The translations under genes and the position numbers were made by a program. The notes beneath the pieces were generated by a model. The model was not told where the DNA came from. It was given only the letters and a program-made list of their open reading frames with translations, and did no database searches. From CAYOEZ01 sp964402955 (GTDB taxonomy: Bacteria; Chloroflexota; DTOL01; DAOUCN01), in contig CAYOEZ010000135.1 of NCBI GenBank assembly GCA_964402955.1, forward strand, positions 1-13,130: DNA of 13,130 nt. The letters are read 5' to 3'. This document shows, piece after piece, positions 6,936 to 13,055 of this stretch; position 1 is the stretch's first letter, and each line of letters starts with the position of its first letter.

Positions 6936-7816
6936 TCGCGCAACCTCCGCCCGGTCAGCTGGATGAAGACGTCTTCGAGTGTTGTCTCGCGTAAGCGCAC
7001 CTCGCCGCAGCGTACGCCGGCCGCAGCCAGCGCTGCGACGATGGCCGGCATCAGGTTGACCGCGTCGCGGGCGCGGATGATGAGCGAACCCTGCATCATG
7101 TCAAGCGTCAGTTGCATACCCAGCGGCGCCAGGGCACGCTTCGCCGTCTCGCCGTCGGGTGAGCCTTCCTTAAGGCCGATCTCGAGCACGTCGCCCTTGC
7201 CAAAGGAATGCTTGAGCGCGTTGGGTGTGTCCAGAACCATCAACTCACCGTGATCGATGATGGCGACGCGGTCAGCGACGCGGTCGGCCTCGTCCATGTT
7301 GTGGGTTGTGAGGATGATCGTCTTCTTGCGCGCCAGTGTGCGGACAAAGTCGCGCACTTTGACTCGGCTCTGTGGGTCCAGCCCGGCCTCGGGCTCGTCG
7401 AGCACGAGTGTGTGGGCTTGTTGGTTGCGCTTCTCGGCCAGGTCAAGCTCATCGAGAAGAAGCGCTCCCCGCTTGCGCGCCTCGCTGCCCGCTATGCCAT
7501 ACATCTCGCCGATGAACTGCAATTGCTCGATGCAGGTCAGCCGCGGCCAGACGACGATCTCCTGCGGGCAGACGCCGACGCGCGTGGTCACGTCTGCGCC
7601 GCCGCTGGCGATAGGTTGGCCGTGGACGAAGACCTGGCCGGCATCGGGCTTGAGCAGGCCGCACATCATGCTGATTGCTGTGGTTTTTCCGGCGCCGTTT
7701 GGCCCCAGGAAGCCAAAGACCTCGCCCTCGAAGACATCCAGGGTGAGGTTGTTGACGGCAGTCAGCGCTCCATAGCGTTTGGTGAGGCCCTCCGTGCGCA
7801 GGACGACGTTGGGCAT
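6932..7816 (-). CDS. ABC transporter ATPase lacking the signature motif (DrrA/CcmA-like, internal deletion)
   Basis: A 294-aa ATPase of the daunorubicin-resistance/ABC-2 type. Walker A GPNGAGKTT (38-46), Q-loop Gln85, Walker B TLVLDEP (136-142) with Glu141, the D-loop (GLDP) and His172 (LTTHNMDEADR) are intact. The segment that should lie between AEKRNQQ (127-133) and TLVLDEP is missing: family members have about 20-25 more residues there, including LSGGM/Q and the following helix. The reading frame is preserved. Without LSGGQ the NBD dimer cannot form normal ATP sites, so activity is doubtful. The start at 7816 is fixed by AAGGAG (7823-7828). The longer open frame back to 8110 overlaps the DUF1349 gene and is spurious. 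It overlaps the permease by 4 bp. A true deletion, a collapsed assembly and a sequencing artefact are all possible. Confidence 0.88.
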   Translation of the reverse strand: MPNVVLRTEGLTKRYGALTAVNNLTLDVFEGEVFGFLGPNGAGKTTAISMMCGLLKPDAGQVFVHGQPIASGGADVTTRVGVCPQEIVVWPRLTCIEQLQFIGEMYGIAGSEARKRGALLLDELDLAEKRNQQAHTLVLDEPEAGLDPQSRVKVRDFVRTLARKKTIILTTHNMDEADRVADRVAIIDHGELMVLDTPNALKHSFGKGDVLEIGLKEGSPDGETAKRALAPLGMQLTLDMMQGSLIIRARDAVNLMPAIVAALAAAGVRCGEVRLRETTLEDVFIQLTGRRLRE

Positions 7817-7840
7817 TGTTCGCTCCTTGTTGCAGGTGAT

Positions 7841-7874
7841 GTGGAGTGCGACGACAGGAGTCGTCGCACTCCAC
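7841..7874 (-). terminator. perfect 15-bp hairpin between DUF1349 gene and ABC ATPase
   Basis: GTGGAGTGCGACGAC (7841-7855) pairs with GTCGTCGCACTCCAC (7860-7874) around a 4-nt loop. It begins one base after the DUF1349 stop on the minus strand and ends 24 nt before the ATPase start. No U-tract follows in either direction. In size, perfection and position it resembles the hairpin after gpsA. It may partly terminate, or may protect the upstream mRNA 3' end after processing. Confidence 0.6.
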
Positions 7875-7875
7875 G

Positions 7876-8409
7876 TCACGCGGGCGTCACCGTGAAATCG
7901 TCGAAGCGCACGCGGAATCCGTTGCCTTTGGGCGCGGCGAACATCATGCCGACGCTGATGCTTGGCTCTTCGCTCAGGTAGCCCTGGCGAATCATGTCGA
8001 AGTTTGCGCCGTCCGTGGAGAAGTAGACTTCGACCGAGCCACCGTACCGCACGACTTTCAGCCAGATTGACGGCGGGTTGGGCAGCGGGCGGATGGCCCA
8101 GTCGGACCAATCATGGGTGATGACGGAGCTTGCGTATTGCACGCCCTCGACAAACTCGACACCGCACTTGAGCCAGACGGCGTCGCTGATGCGCAGCATG
8201 ATGCCGGCGTGGTCATAGAGGCCCTCGTACTGGCCGGAGACCTTGACCTGGGCAGCGAAGTCGCCTGTCACCTGCTCAAAGAGGAAGTGGCCGCTGTCGC
8301 GTTGGCCGCCGTCGTGGGTCTTGCGCCAGAAATCGGTCTGTGGGTCGGCTGTCACCACAATGGCGTCGCCTTCCGTTGTCCACTTGGCGGGTTCGTGTAG
8401 CCAGTGCAT
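7876..8409 (-). CDS. DUF1349 family protein (concanavalin A-like beta-sandwich)
   Basis: A 177-aa soluble protein with no signal peptide. YDHAGIMLR (65-73), WLKCGVEFVEG (79-89), DGANFDMIR (133-141) and GMMFAAPKG (154-162) match the DUF1349 pattern, in which a DxAGL-type strand is followed by a W-K-x-G-x-E-x-x-x-G strand and a terminal small-residue strand. The fold is the concanavalin-like lectin/glucanase type; biochemical activity is unproven, though sugar or ligand binding is plausible beside a sugar kinase. AAGGAGG (8417-8423) lies 7 nt before the ATG and overlaps the kinase's TAA stop, so its translation is probably coupled to the kinase. A strong hairpin follows the stop immediately. 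Confidence 0.85.
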   Translation of the reverse strand: MHWLHEPAKWTTEGDAIVVTADPQTDFWRKTHDGGQRDSGHFLFEQVTGDFAAQVKVSGQYEGLYDHAGIMLRISDAVWLKCGVEFVEGVQYASSVITHDWSDWAIRPLPNPPSIWLKVVRYGGSVEVYFSTDGANFDMIRQGYLSEEPSISVGMMFAAPKGNGFRVRFDDFTVTPA

Positions 8410-8416
8410 GGGGTGG

Positions 8417-8424
8417 CCTCCTTA
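8417..8424 (-). promoter_or_regulatory. ribosome site overlapping the kinase stop (TAAGGAGG)
   Basis: The FGGY kinase stop TAA (8422-8424) is the first part of a near-ideal Shine-Dalgarno AAGGAGG for the DUF1349 gene. This arrangement favours re-initiation by the same ribosome and fixes the DUF1349 start at 8409. Confidence 0.75.
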
Positions 8425-9921
8425 GGCGCTTGCGCGCATCTGTTTCAACGCAGCATACATCTTCACGTACACTTCATTATACCACTGATCATACAGCTTT
8501 GCGCGCTCTGCGTCTGGCTCGAAGCGGCGAAAGTCACAGGCGACGGTGGCGGCGGCCTGCGCTTCGTCCATGAACATGCCGATGGCCAGCCCGGCCAGCA
8601 GCGCAGCGCCCACCGCGACGGCTTCCGACAGCGTTGCGCTGAGCACTGGCCGGTTGCAGACATCAGCCTTGACCTGCAGGACCAGCGGATCGCGGTTTGC
8701 TCCGCCGATCGCCAGCATGTGCCCCTCGGCCAGCGGGCCGACCCTGTCCATCTGCTCCATGTTGAGGCGCAGGTTATAGGCCAGCCCTTCGATCGCGGCG
8801 CGCATCATGTCACCGGCGCCGTGATTCAGGGTCAGCCCGATGAACGCCGCCCGCGCCTGCGCGTCGACAACGGGCGTGGTGCTGCCCCGGAAGTGGGGAA
8901 TGCAGAAAGCGCCCCGTGCGCCCGGCCCCGACTGCTCGGCGGAGCGGAAGAGATCGCTGTAGTCGTTGGCCTTGCCTGTCAGGTTGGCGACCCATTGCAG
9001 CGCGCCGCCGGCGGTGTTCAGCCCACCCTGCACGATGTAGCGATTGCGCAGCACATGGCGGTAGCAGGAAAAGCCTGCTCGAAACACCTCGCCGCCGCCA
9101 TGGAAGCTGTCTATCGGCATGACCATCGATTGAGCCGTGCCGGACGAATCGAGGAATCGCCCGCGCTGCACGGCCCCCACAGCCAACGCTCCGCACAAGT
9201 GGTCGTGCCCGCCGCTGGCAACGGGGGTACCAGATGCTAACCCCGTCTCCAACGCCGCCTGTTCGGTCACCGCGCCGACTATTGTTCCGCTCGGCAAAGG
9301 ACGAGGCATCACGCCGGCGTCGATGCCACACAGCGCCAGCATCTGTGGCGACCAATCGCCTGCTGTCTGGTCGAAGAGCATGGTGCGTGAGGCCATCGTG
9401 TAGTCAGTGGCGGCCGCGCCAGTGAGCCGCCACAGGATGTAGTCTTCCATGCTCAGCCACAGGCGCAGTCGCTGCAAGACGTCGGGCAGATGCTCCTTGA
9501 ACCAGAGTAGCTTGGTCGCTGCGAAAACGTGCCGCACTTGTTGGCCGGTGATGCGGTGAATCTCCTCCGGGCCAACCTCGCGGCGCAGGAACTCGGCCTG
9601 TGGCTCGCTGCGCGGGTCGTGCCAGGCGATAATCGGGTAGAGCGGCTCGCCGTTGGCGTCGAGCGGCACGCCGGCTTCGCCCATGCTGGCGGCGGCGACA
9701 GCGGCAATGCGCTGCCCTGCCGGCAGTTGAGCGGTCGCCTGGCGGATGCACAGGCTCACGCCCCGCCACAGCGCCAGTGGATCGTACTCCGTCCACTCCG
9801 GCCGCGGGTGCGTCTCGGGCGTCGGCGAGGATGCCTGCGCGACCACGCGCCCGCTTGCCGGGTCGTATACGACGGCCTTCAGGTTGCTCGTGCCAACATC
9901 GAGACCAAGTAGGAGCGCCAT
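8422..9921 (-). CDS. FGGY-family carbohydrate kinase, xylulokinase-like
   Basis: A 499-aa cytoplasmic kinase of normal FGGY length that phosphorylates a sugar or polyol with ATP. The N-terminal phosphate-binding motif is LGLDVGTSNLKAVVYD (5-20). PRPEWTEYDPLALW (39-52) and SMEDYILWRLTG (157-168) are typical of xylulokinase relatives. The catalytic base is Asp240 in GGHDH (237-241), and GTAQS (261-265) begins the second domain. AIGGANRDPLVLQVKADV (404-421) is the C-terminal FGGY signature that binds ATP. The closest family guess is XylB, but FGGY substrates cannot be set from motifs alone. The start lies one base after the dehydrogenase stop with only a weak ribosome site, so translation is probably coupled. 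Together with the adjacent dehydrogenase it suggests catabolism of a sugar, polyol or sugar acid. Confidence 0.9.
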   Translation of the reverse strand: MALLLGLDVGTSNLKAVVYDPASGRVVAQASSPTPETHPRPEWTEYDPLALWRGVSLCIRQATAQLPAGQRIAAVAAASMGEAGVPLDANGEPLYPIIAWHDPRSEPQAEFLRREVGPEEIHRITGQQVRHVFAATKLLWFKEHLPDVLQRLRLWLSMEDYILWRLTGAAATDYTMASRTMLFDQTAGDWSPQMLALCGIDAGVMPRPLPSGTIVGAVTEQAALETGLASGTPVASGGHDHLCGALAVGAVQRGRFLDSSGTAQSMVMPIDSFHGGGEVFRAGFSCYRHVLRNRYIVQGGLNTAGGALQWVANLTGKANDYSDLFRSAEQSGPGARGAFCIPHFRGSTTPVVDAQARAAFIGLTLNHGAGDMMRAAIEGLAYNLRLNMEQMDRVGPLAEGHMLAIGGANRDPLVLQVKADVCNRPVLSATLSEAVAVGAALLAGLAIGMFMDEAQAAATVACDFRRFEPDAERAKLYDQWYNEVYVKMYAALKQMRASA

Positions 9922-9922
9922 G

Positions 9923-10930
9923 TTATCTCAGCGTGCGCCGCCGCTCCCAAACCTCAGGATTGGCGAAGCACGAGACGTCGGGCTGTTCGTTGTGCAAGAC
10001 GGCGAGGATGCCGCGGGCGACGGTGACAGCAATGCGCTGCATGCACTCGAGGCTCGATCCGGCGGAATGTGGCGTACAGATGGCATTGGGCATGGCGAAG
10101 AGCGGGTTGTCGGGGTGCGTCGGCTCTTTCTCGTACACGTCGAGACCCGCCCCGGCGATGGCGCCCGCGCCCAGAGCGGCGACGAGCGCCGCTTCGTCCA
10201 CAACCGGACCGCGTGACGTATTGATGAGCTAGGCAGTCGGCTTCATCAGCGCCAACTGCTCGCTCCCGATCATGTGGTGCGTCTCCGTGGTGTAGGGGGT
10301 GTGCAAGGTAACCACATCGGCTGTTTGCAGCAGAGCGTTGAGCGTTGCGACTCGTCTGGCGCCGGCGCGGTAGACCTGGTCGTCCGTGATGTAGGGGTCG
10401 TAGGCGATGACGTTCATCCCCAGTCCCCGCCCACAAATCTGCGATACCCTCGAGCCGATGCGCCCGCAGCCGACCACGCCCACCGTCTTGCCGAAGAGGT
10501 CGACGGCGCCCAGCAGGTCGCGCGTGTGATATTTGTCTTCCTTCAGTGCGATATCGCAGCGCTTAAATGATTTGGCCAGCGCAAGCATCAGGCCAACCGC
10601 GTGCTCGGACACCGCGGTGATCATCGCCTGCGGTGTATAGAGGATGCAGACGCCGTTGTCTGTGGCCGCGGCGAGATCGACATTATCGAGGCCTACGCCG
10701 TGGCGCGCCAACACGACCAGATCGGGGGTGCGCTTGTAGAAGTCGTCATCGAACTGGACGGAGATGCCGGCGATCATGGCCTGGACGCCGGGCAGGGCGT
10801 TGATGAGATCATCGCGCGACGGGTTGAGTAGAGTGCGTACGTTGGTTGCGGCATCCAGCAGCGATGTGCCCATGGTGTGCGTGCGGCGGGTAACGAGGAC
10901 GTTGTGTGTGTGCATGCTGTCTCCACTCAT
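9923..10930 (-). pseudogene. D-2-hydroxyacid (phosphoglycerate-type) dehydrogenase interrupted by in-frame TAG
   Basis: One continuous 336-codon frame with an internal TAG at codon 234 (10229-10231). The first part (233 aa) has the substrate-domain motif ARHGVGLDNVD (75-85) and the NAD-binding motif GVVGCGRIG (151-159). After the stop, LINTSRGPVVDE carries the catalytic Arg240. Glu269 (YEKEP) and His288 (TPHSAG) complete the SerA/2-hydroxyacid dehydrogenase active site. Family members usually have an aromatic or aliphatic residue at the TAG position, so one base change from a Tyr codon (TAC/TAT) would explain it. The truncated product has no catalytic residues. Upstream, osmC's TAG abuts the ATG at 10930. 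The ATG at 10915, with a GGAG at 5 nt, is an equally good start. The cause could be a nonsense mutation, a base error or, less likely, amber read-through. Confidence 0.85.
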
Positions 10931-11356
10931 CTATGCCTTCTCTTCCTCGATCTCGATGCGGACGGTGATCTGGGCTGCCTTCTTGAGCATGCCGCCGACA
11001 GAGCAGTACTTCTCCTCAGACAACTTGACGGCTCTCTCGACCATGTCGCGTTGCAGGTTGTGCCCGCGCACGCGGTAGACAAGCTCAAACCCGGTGTAAA
11101 CCTTAGGATGCTCCTCGGCTCGCTCGGACGACACGCTGATCTCGAAGTGGGTCACGTCCTGGCGCATCTTCTTGAGCAGGGATACGACATCCATGCCCGT
11201 GCATCCGCCAAGCGCAATCAGGACGAGCCGCATCGGGCTGACGCCCAGGCCCTGTCCGCCGGCTTCGACAGTCGCGTCCATATGGGCGACCTGTCCTGCT
11301 GACGTGCCCTCAAAGTGCAGACCCTCTTTCCAGACCACTGTTGCCTCGTACGCCAT
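10931..11356 (-). CDS. OsmC/YhfA-like family protein
   Basis: A 141-aa protein of the OsmC/Ohr superfamily, whose characterised members reduce organic hydroperoxides with two cysteines. Cys52 (ALGGCTGMD, 48-56) and Cys118 (SEEKYCSVGGML, 113-124) occupy the two conserved positions. The short N-terminus and the VSPMRLVLIALGGCT stretch favour the YhfA-like branch over Ohr; the in vivo substrate is uncertain. The start at 11356 is set by GGGAGG (11364-11369), 7 nt upstream. A longer in-frame start at 11422 would run through a leader hairpin and adds an unrelated 22 residues. It is the first gene of the minus-strand cluster and lies just downstream of the tRNA-His terminator. I see no convincing promoter of its own between that terminator and the start. 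Confidence 0.9.
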   Translation of the reverse strand: MAYEATVVWKEGLHFEGTSAGQVAHMDATVEAGGQGLGVSPMRLVLIALGGCTGMDVVSLLKKMRQDVTHFEISVSSERAEEHPKVYTGFELVYRVRGHNLQRDMVERAVKLSEEKYCSVGGMLKKAAQITVRIEIEEEKA

Positions 11357-11379
11357 TGCTGTGCCTCCCTGTTTTTCTG

Positions 11380-11420
11380 GTGTGGCGCGCGATGGCAGCA
11401 GCAGCCGCCATGCGCCACAC
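11380..11420 (-). other. stem-loop in the leader of the osmC-like gene
   Basis: GTGTGGCGC (11380-11388) pairs with GCGCCACAC (11412-11420). After a 3-nt bulge, ATGGC (11392-11396) pairs with GCCAT (11407-11411). No U-tract follows. It lies 24-64 nt before the OsmC start and just after the tRNA terminator. A regulatory role is possible but not shown. Confidence 0.4.
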
Positions 11421-11424
11421 AACG

Positions 11425-11464
11425 AAAAAGAGAACCGGTGGCCTTGCTCCCGGCCCGGTTCTCT
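11425..11464 (-). terminator. rho-independent terminator of tRNA-His
   Basis: On the minus strand AGAGAACCGG (11464-11455) pairs with CCGGTTCTCT (11438-11429), followed by TTTTT (11429-11425). It lies 14 nt after the tRNA CCA end and separates the tRNA from the osmC-led cluster. Confidence 0.85.
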
Positions 11465-11477
11465 CTGATTGCTGTTT

Positions 11478-11556
11478 TGGGGTGGACGAAGGGACTTGAA
11501 CCCTCAACATCTAGATCCACAGTCTAGTGCTCTAACCAAATTGAGCTACGTCCACC
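11478..11556 (-). tRNA. tRNA-His (anticodon GTG)
   Basis: A full cloverleaf can be folded. The acceptor stem GTGGACG pairs with CGTCCAC. The D-stem is GCTC/GAGC. The anticodon stem CTAGA/TCTAG encloses the loop CTGTGGA, giving anticodon GTG. The variable region has 5 nt, and the T-stem is GAGGG/CCCTT with loop TTCAAGT. A G at position -1 (c11556 on the plus strand) faces discriminator C73, the identity element of tRNA-His, and the 3' CCA is encoded (11478-11480). It has its own promoter upstream and terminator downstream. Confidence 0.97.
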
Positions 11557-11654
11557 TTGCTCCTTGGGTACGTGACCACAGGTGCGCCAGCAGGCCCCCC
11601 CTCACACCCTCCGACGGGGTAGTCAACTACTCGTGATCACCACACCACACCTCT

Positions 11655-11683
11655 ATCGTACCACAGCTGTGCCGCCATGTCAA
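11655..11683 (-). promoter_or_regulatory. sigma70-type promoter of tRNA-His
   Basis: On the minus strand TTGACA (11683-11678), a 17-bp spacer and TACGAT (11660-11655) give a near-consensus promoter. The start would be near 11648, about 92 nt before the tRNA 5' end, so a leader must be processed away. The 11557-11650 stretch holds no gene; it has a C7 run (G7 on the transcribed strand) and a small GTAGT/ACTAC repeat (11619-11630). Confidence 0.75.
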
Positions 11684-11862
11684 GATCATTTCCAACCTCC
11701 CTGCCATCGAACCTGGACAGCAGCGTCGCCACGCTGTTGGAGACAGCGCTCAGCGGCAATCCGGACGACGTGCGCAGGTGACTGAAGGACCTGGTACCCG
11801 GCTATGGGCAGCCGCGTCCTGCCGAACAGAAGCCGGCCGCGCCAACCAGCGAGACAACATGA
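11677..11862 (+). pseudogene. possible remnant of a CapD-like protein C-terminus
   Basis: One plus-strand frame reads 34 residues to a TGA (11779-11781) and then 26 more to a second TGA (11860-11862). The residues around the first stop, LSGNPDDVRR then LKDLVPGYGQP, resemble the C-terminal tail of CapD/FlaA1-type polysaccharide epimerase-dehydratases, where a short acidic helix leads into an LVPEY-like ending. The rest of such a protein is absent, and the frame overlaps the tRNA promoter. If real, it is a decayed 3' fragment; it could also be chance. The rest of 11557-11993 shows no other gene I can support. Confidence 0.22.
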
Positions 11863-11993
11863 AACGGGGAGCCATGTGCAAGCCGCTGCTTGCCGCGCCT
11901 GGGCCGTCAAATGCTTCCCTTTTTGCTTGACACAAACACTCATACTCCGGCCGTGTTCTCGCCCGTCTTCCGGATACGCCCCGCAGAACAATA

Positions 11994-12470
11994 TCATGCG
12001 GTCACGTTTTGGTCCAGGCTATCCAGGAAAGCAAGGAAGCGTTCCATATCGGCCCGGTAGACCTGTTCCAGAACGTGAGCCTTCTTGCGCACCAAAGCAA
12101 GGCGCTCGGTATCCAGGTGCATCCGGTAGGCACTGCGGAAGAGATGGCGGAAACGGCGCAACTCGTCGAGGCTATCATAAGAAGCAGGGCCGAGAACAGT
12201 AGGCCGGACATCCTCTATAGCCAACGTCATGCGGTGCAGTAACCCGGCATGCCAGCCAGAGCGCTCGGATAAATGGTTCTCAAAGACCTCGGCAATACGG
12301 TGGAAGATGCTCCCAAAGGCACAATAGAGGTTGTGCAGATAGGCCACGGAGATCAGATGATCTTCACTGGTGGCAGGATCAGGATAGCGATGTAGAGCAG
12401 TATAGATCTCAGCGACTCCCGCCATGCCGGCGGCGATGTCAGCCTTCAGCGTACGAATCTGGGCGTTCAT
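11994..12470 (-). CDS. HepT-like HEPN-domain toxin
   Basis: A 158-aa all-helical protein of the HepT-like HEPN group, typically an RNase or adenylylated toxin paired with a minimal nucleotidyltransferase. The hallmark segment is LDELRRFRHLFRSAYRMHLD (101-120). Classical HepT has RxxxxHxY; aligning on Tyr115 puts Arg108 at the Arg position but Ser113 where the His should be. Members of this HepT-like branch often vary there, so inactivity is not proven. Arg112-x5-His118 could serve instead. AGGAG (12480-12484) lies 9 nt before the ATG. The start overlaps the upstream nucleotidyltransferase gene by 32 nt, typical of coupled toxin-antitoxin pairs. No clear terminator follows. Confidence 0.8.
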   Translation of the reverse strand: MNAQIRTLKADIAAGMAGVAEIYTALHRYPDPATSEDHLISVAYLHNLYCAFGSIFHRIAEVFENHLSERSGWHAGLLHRMTLAIEDVRPTVLGPASYDSLDELRRFRHLFRSAYRMHLDTERLALVRKKAHVLEQVYRADMERFLAFLDSLDQNVTA

Positions 12471-12954
12471 AGATCAATTCTCCTGTCTGGCGCACGCGCT
12501 CGACAAAACGAAGGTCACGGTCCAATTCCACGACGTCCACCACCCAGCTCGCCATGGCCCGTTCTAGTTCCCGCCACAGGGCGAAGTACTCTTCTGCGTC
12601 AAGCCTACCTTCGACAGCAATGTCGATGTCCGAGTCATCGCGCATGGATCCAGGGCGAGTGACTGAACCAAAGAGATAGGCCCGACGTACGTCGTTGAAG
12701 GATGGCAGGACAGACAAAGCCGCCCGGCGCGCTAGCTGCGCGGCCCGCTGGCGAATGGCTTCGCGCTTCTGGTAAGATTGACTTTGTCGTTCGCGCAGAT
12801 GCACCAGATAGGTTGTCGCGTCGACAACTGCCTTTGATGAGGGCACAGGGACCGACGCGTGCGCCCTCTCTGGCTCTGCCGGCCGCGCAGCTTCACCCGC
12901 GGCGCGGTCAGGCTGCCGCTTCTGAGCGCTCCTCTCTAAGACGGTCTTTGACAT
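12439..12954 (-). CDS. MntA-like minimal nucleotidyltransferase antitoxin with long N-terminal extension
   Basis: A 171-aa protein. The nucleotidyltransferase core has FGSVTRPGSMRDDSDID, with Gly96-Ser97 and metal-binding Asp109 and Asp111, and a third acid in WVVDVVELD (Asp140). In MntA/HepT systems this enzyme neutralises HepT by AMPylating it near the RxxxxHxY site. The spacing between GS and DxD is 11 residues, one more than the usual GSx10DxD. About 90 residues precede the core, a Pro/Ala/Arg-rich tail and then a charged helix, whereas minimal MNTs are near 100 aa in total. GGAGAGAGG (12960-12968) sets the ATG at 12954; a GTG at 12978 would add 8 residues. The gene order, antitoxin then toxin with overlap, supports the assignment. 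Confidence 0.85.
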   Translation of the reverse strand: MSKTVLERSAQKRQPDRAAGEAARPAEPERAHASVPVPSSKAVVDATTYLVHLRERQSQSYQKREAIRQRAAQLARRAALSVLPSFNDVRRAYLFGSVTRPGSMRDDSDIDIAVEGRLDAEEYFALWRELERAMASWVVDVVELDRDLRFVERVRQTGELIYERPDSYAEG

Positions 12955-13004
12955 CGATACCTCTCTCCGTGCGCACACGAGTGGTGGTCGTTCCTCGACC
13001 GATG

Positions 13005-13022
13005 ACAGGTCTAAATCCCTGT
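13005..13022. promoter_or_regulatory. candidate operator at the MNT-HepT transcription start
   Basis: ACAGG (13005-13009) and CCTGT (13018-13022) form an inverted repeat with an 8-nt AT-rich centre, over the predicted transcription start (near 13020). Such a site could bind an autoregulator. The half-sites are short, so chance is possible. Confidence 0.3.
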
Positions 13023-13026
13023 AACC

Positions 13027-13055
13027 ATTATATCAGAGGAGCAGAACTCTGGCAA
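13027..13055 (-). promoter_or_regulatory. sigma70-type promoter of the MNT-HepT pair
   Basis: On the minus strand TTGCCA (13055-13050), a 17-bp spacer and a perfect TATAAT (13032-13027). Transcription would start near 13020, leaving a leader of about 66 nt before the ATG at 12954. The remaining 13056-13130 shows no gene; it has only a weak CACT/AGTG inverted repeat around 13056-13073. Confidence 0.8.

Noticed and set aside
7817..8110. 98-residue N-terminal extension of the ABC ATPase
   Set aside because: It would overlap the DUF1349 gene and read through the hairpin; the 7816 start has AAGGAG and begins with normal ATPase sequence.
10229..10231. Programmed amber recoding (pyrrolysine or TAG as sense)
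   Set aside because: Several genes in the window, including gpsA, both exporter genes and osmC, end in TAG, and no recoding element or Pyl gene is visible; a point nonsense change or error is simpler.
11779..11781. Selenocysteine at the TGA within the CapD-like remnant
   Set aside because: No selenoprotein family resemblance and no recognisable SECIS-like stem just downstream; most of the expected protein is missing.
11686..11997. 103-aa minus-strand open frame between HepT-like gene and tRNA
   Set aside because: No recognisable family, unusual Cys/Trp/Arg composition, and it overlaps the tRNA promoter and the HepT stop; not supported as a gene.
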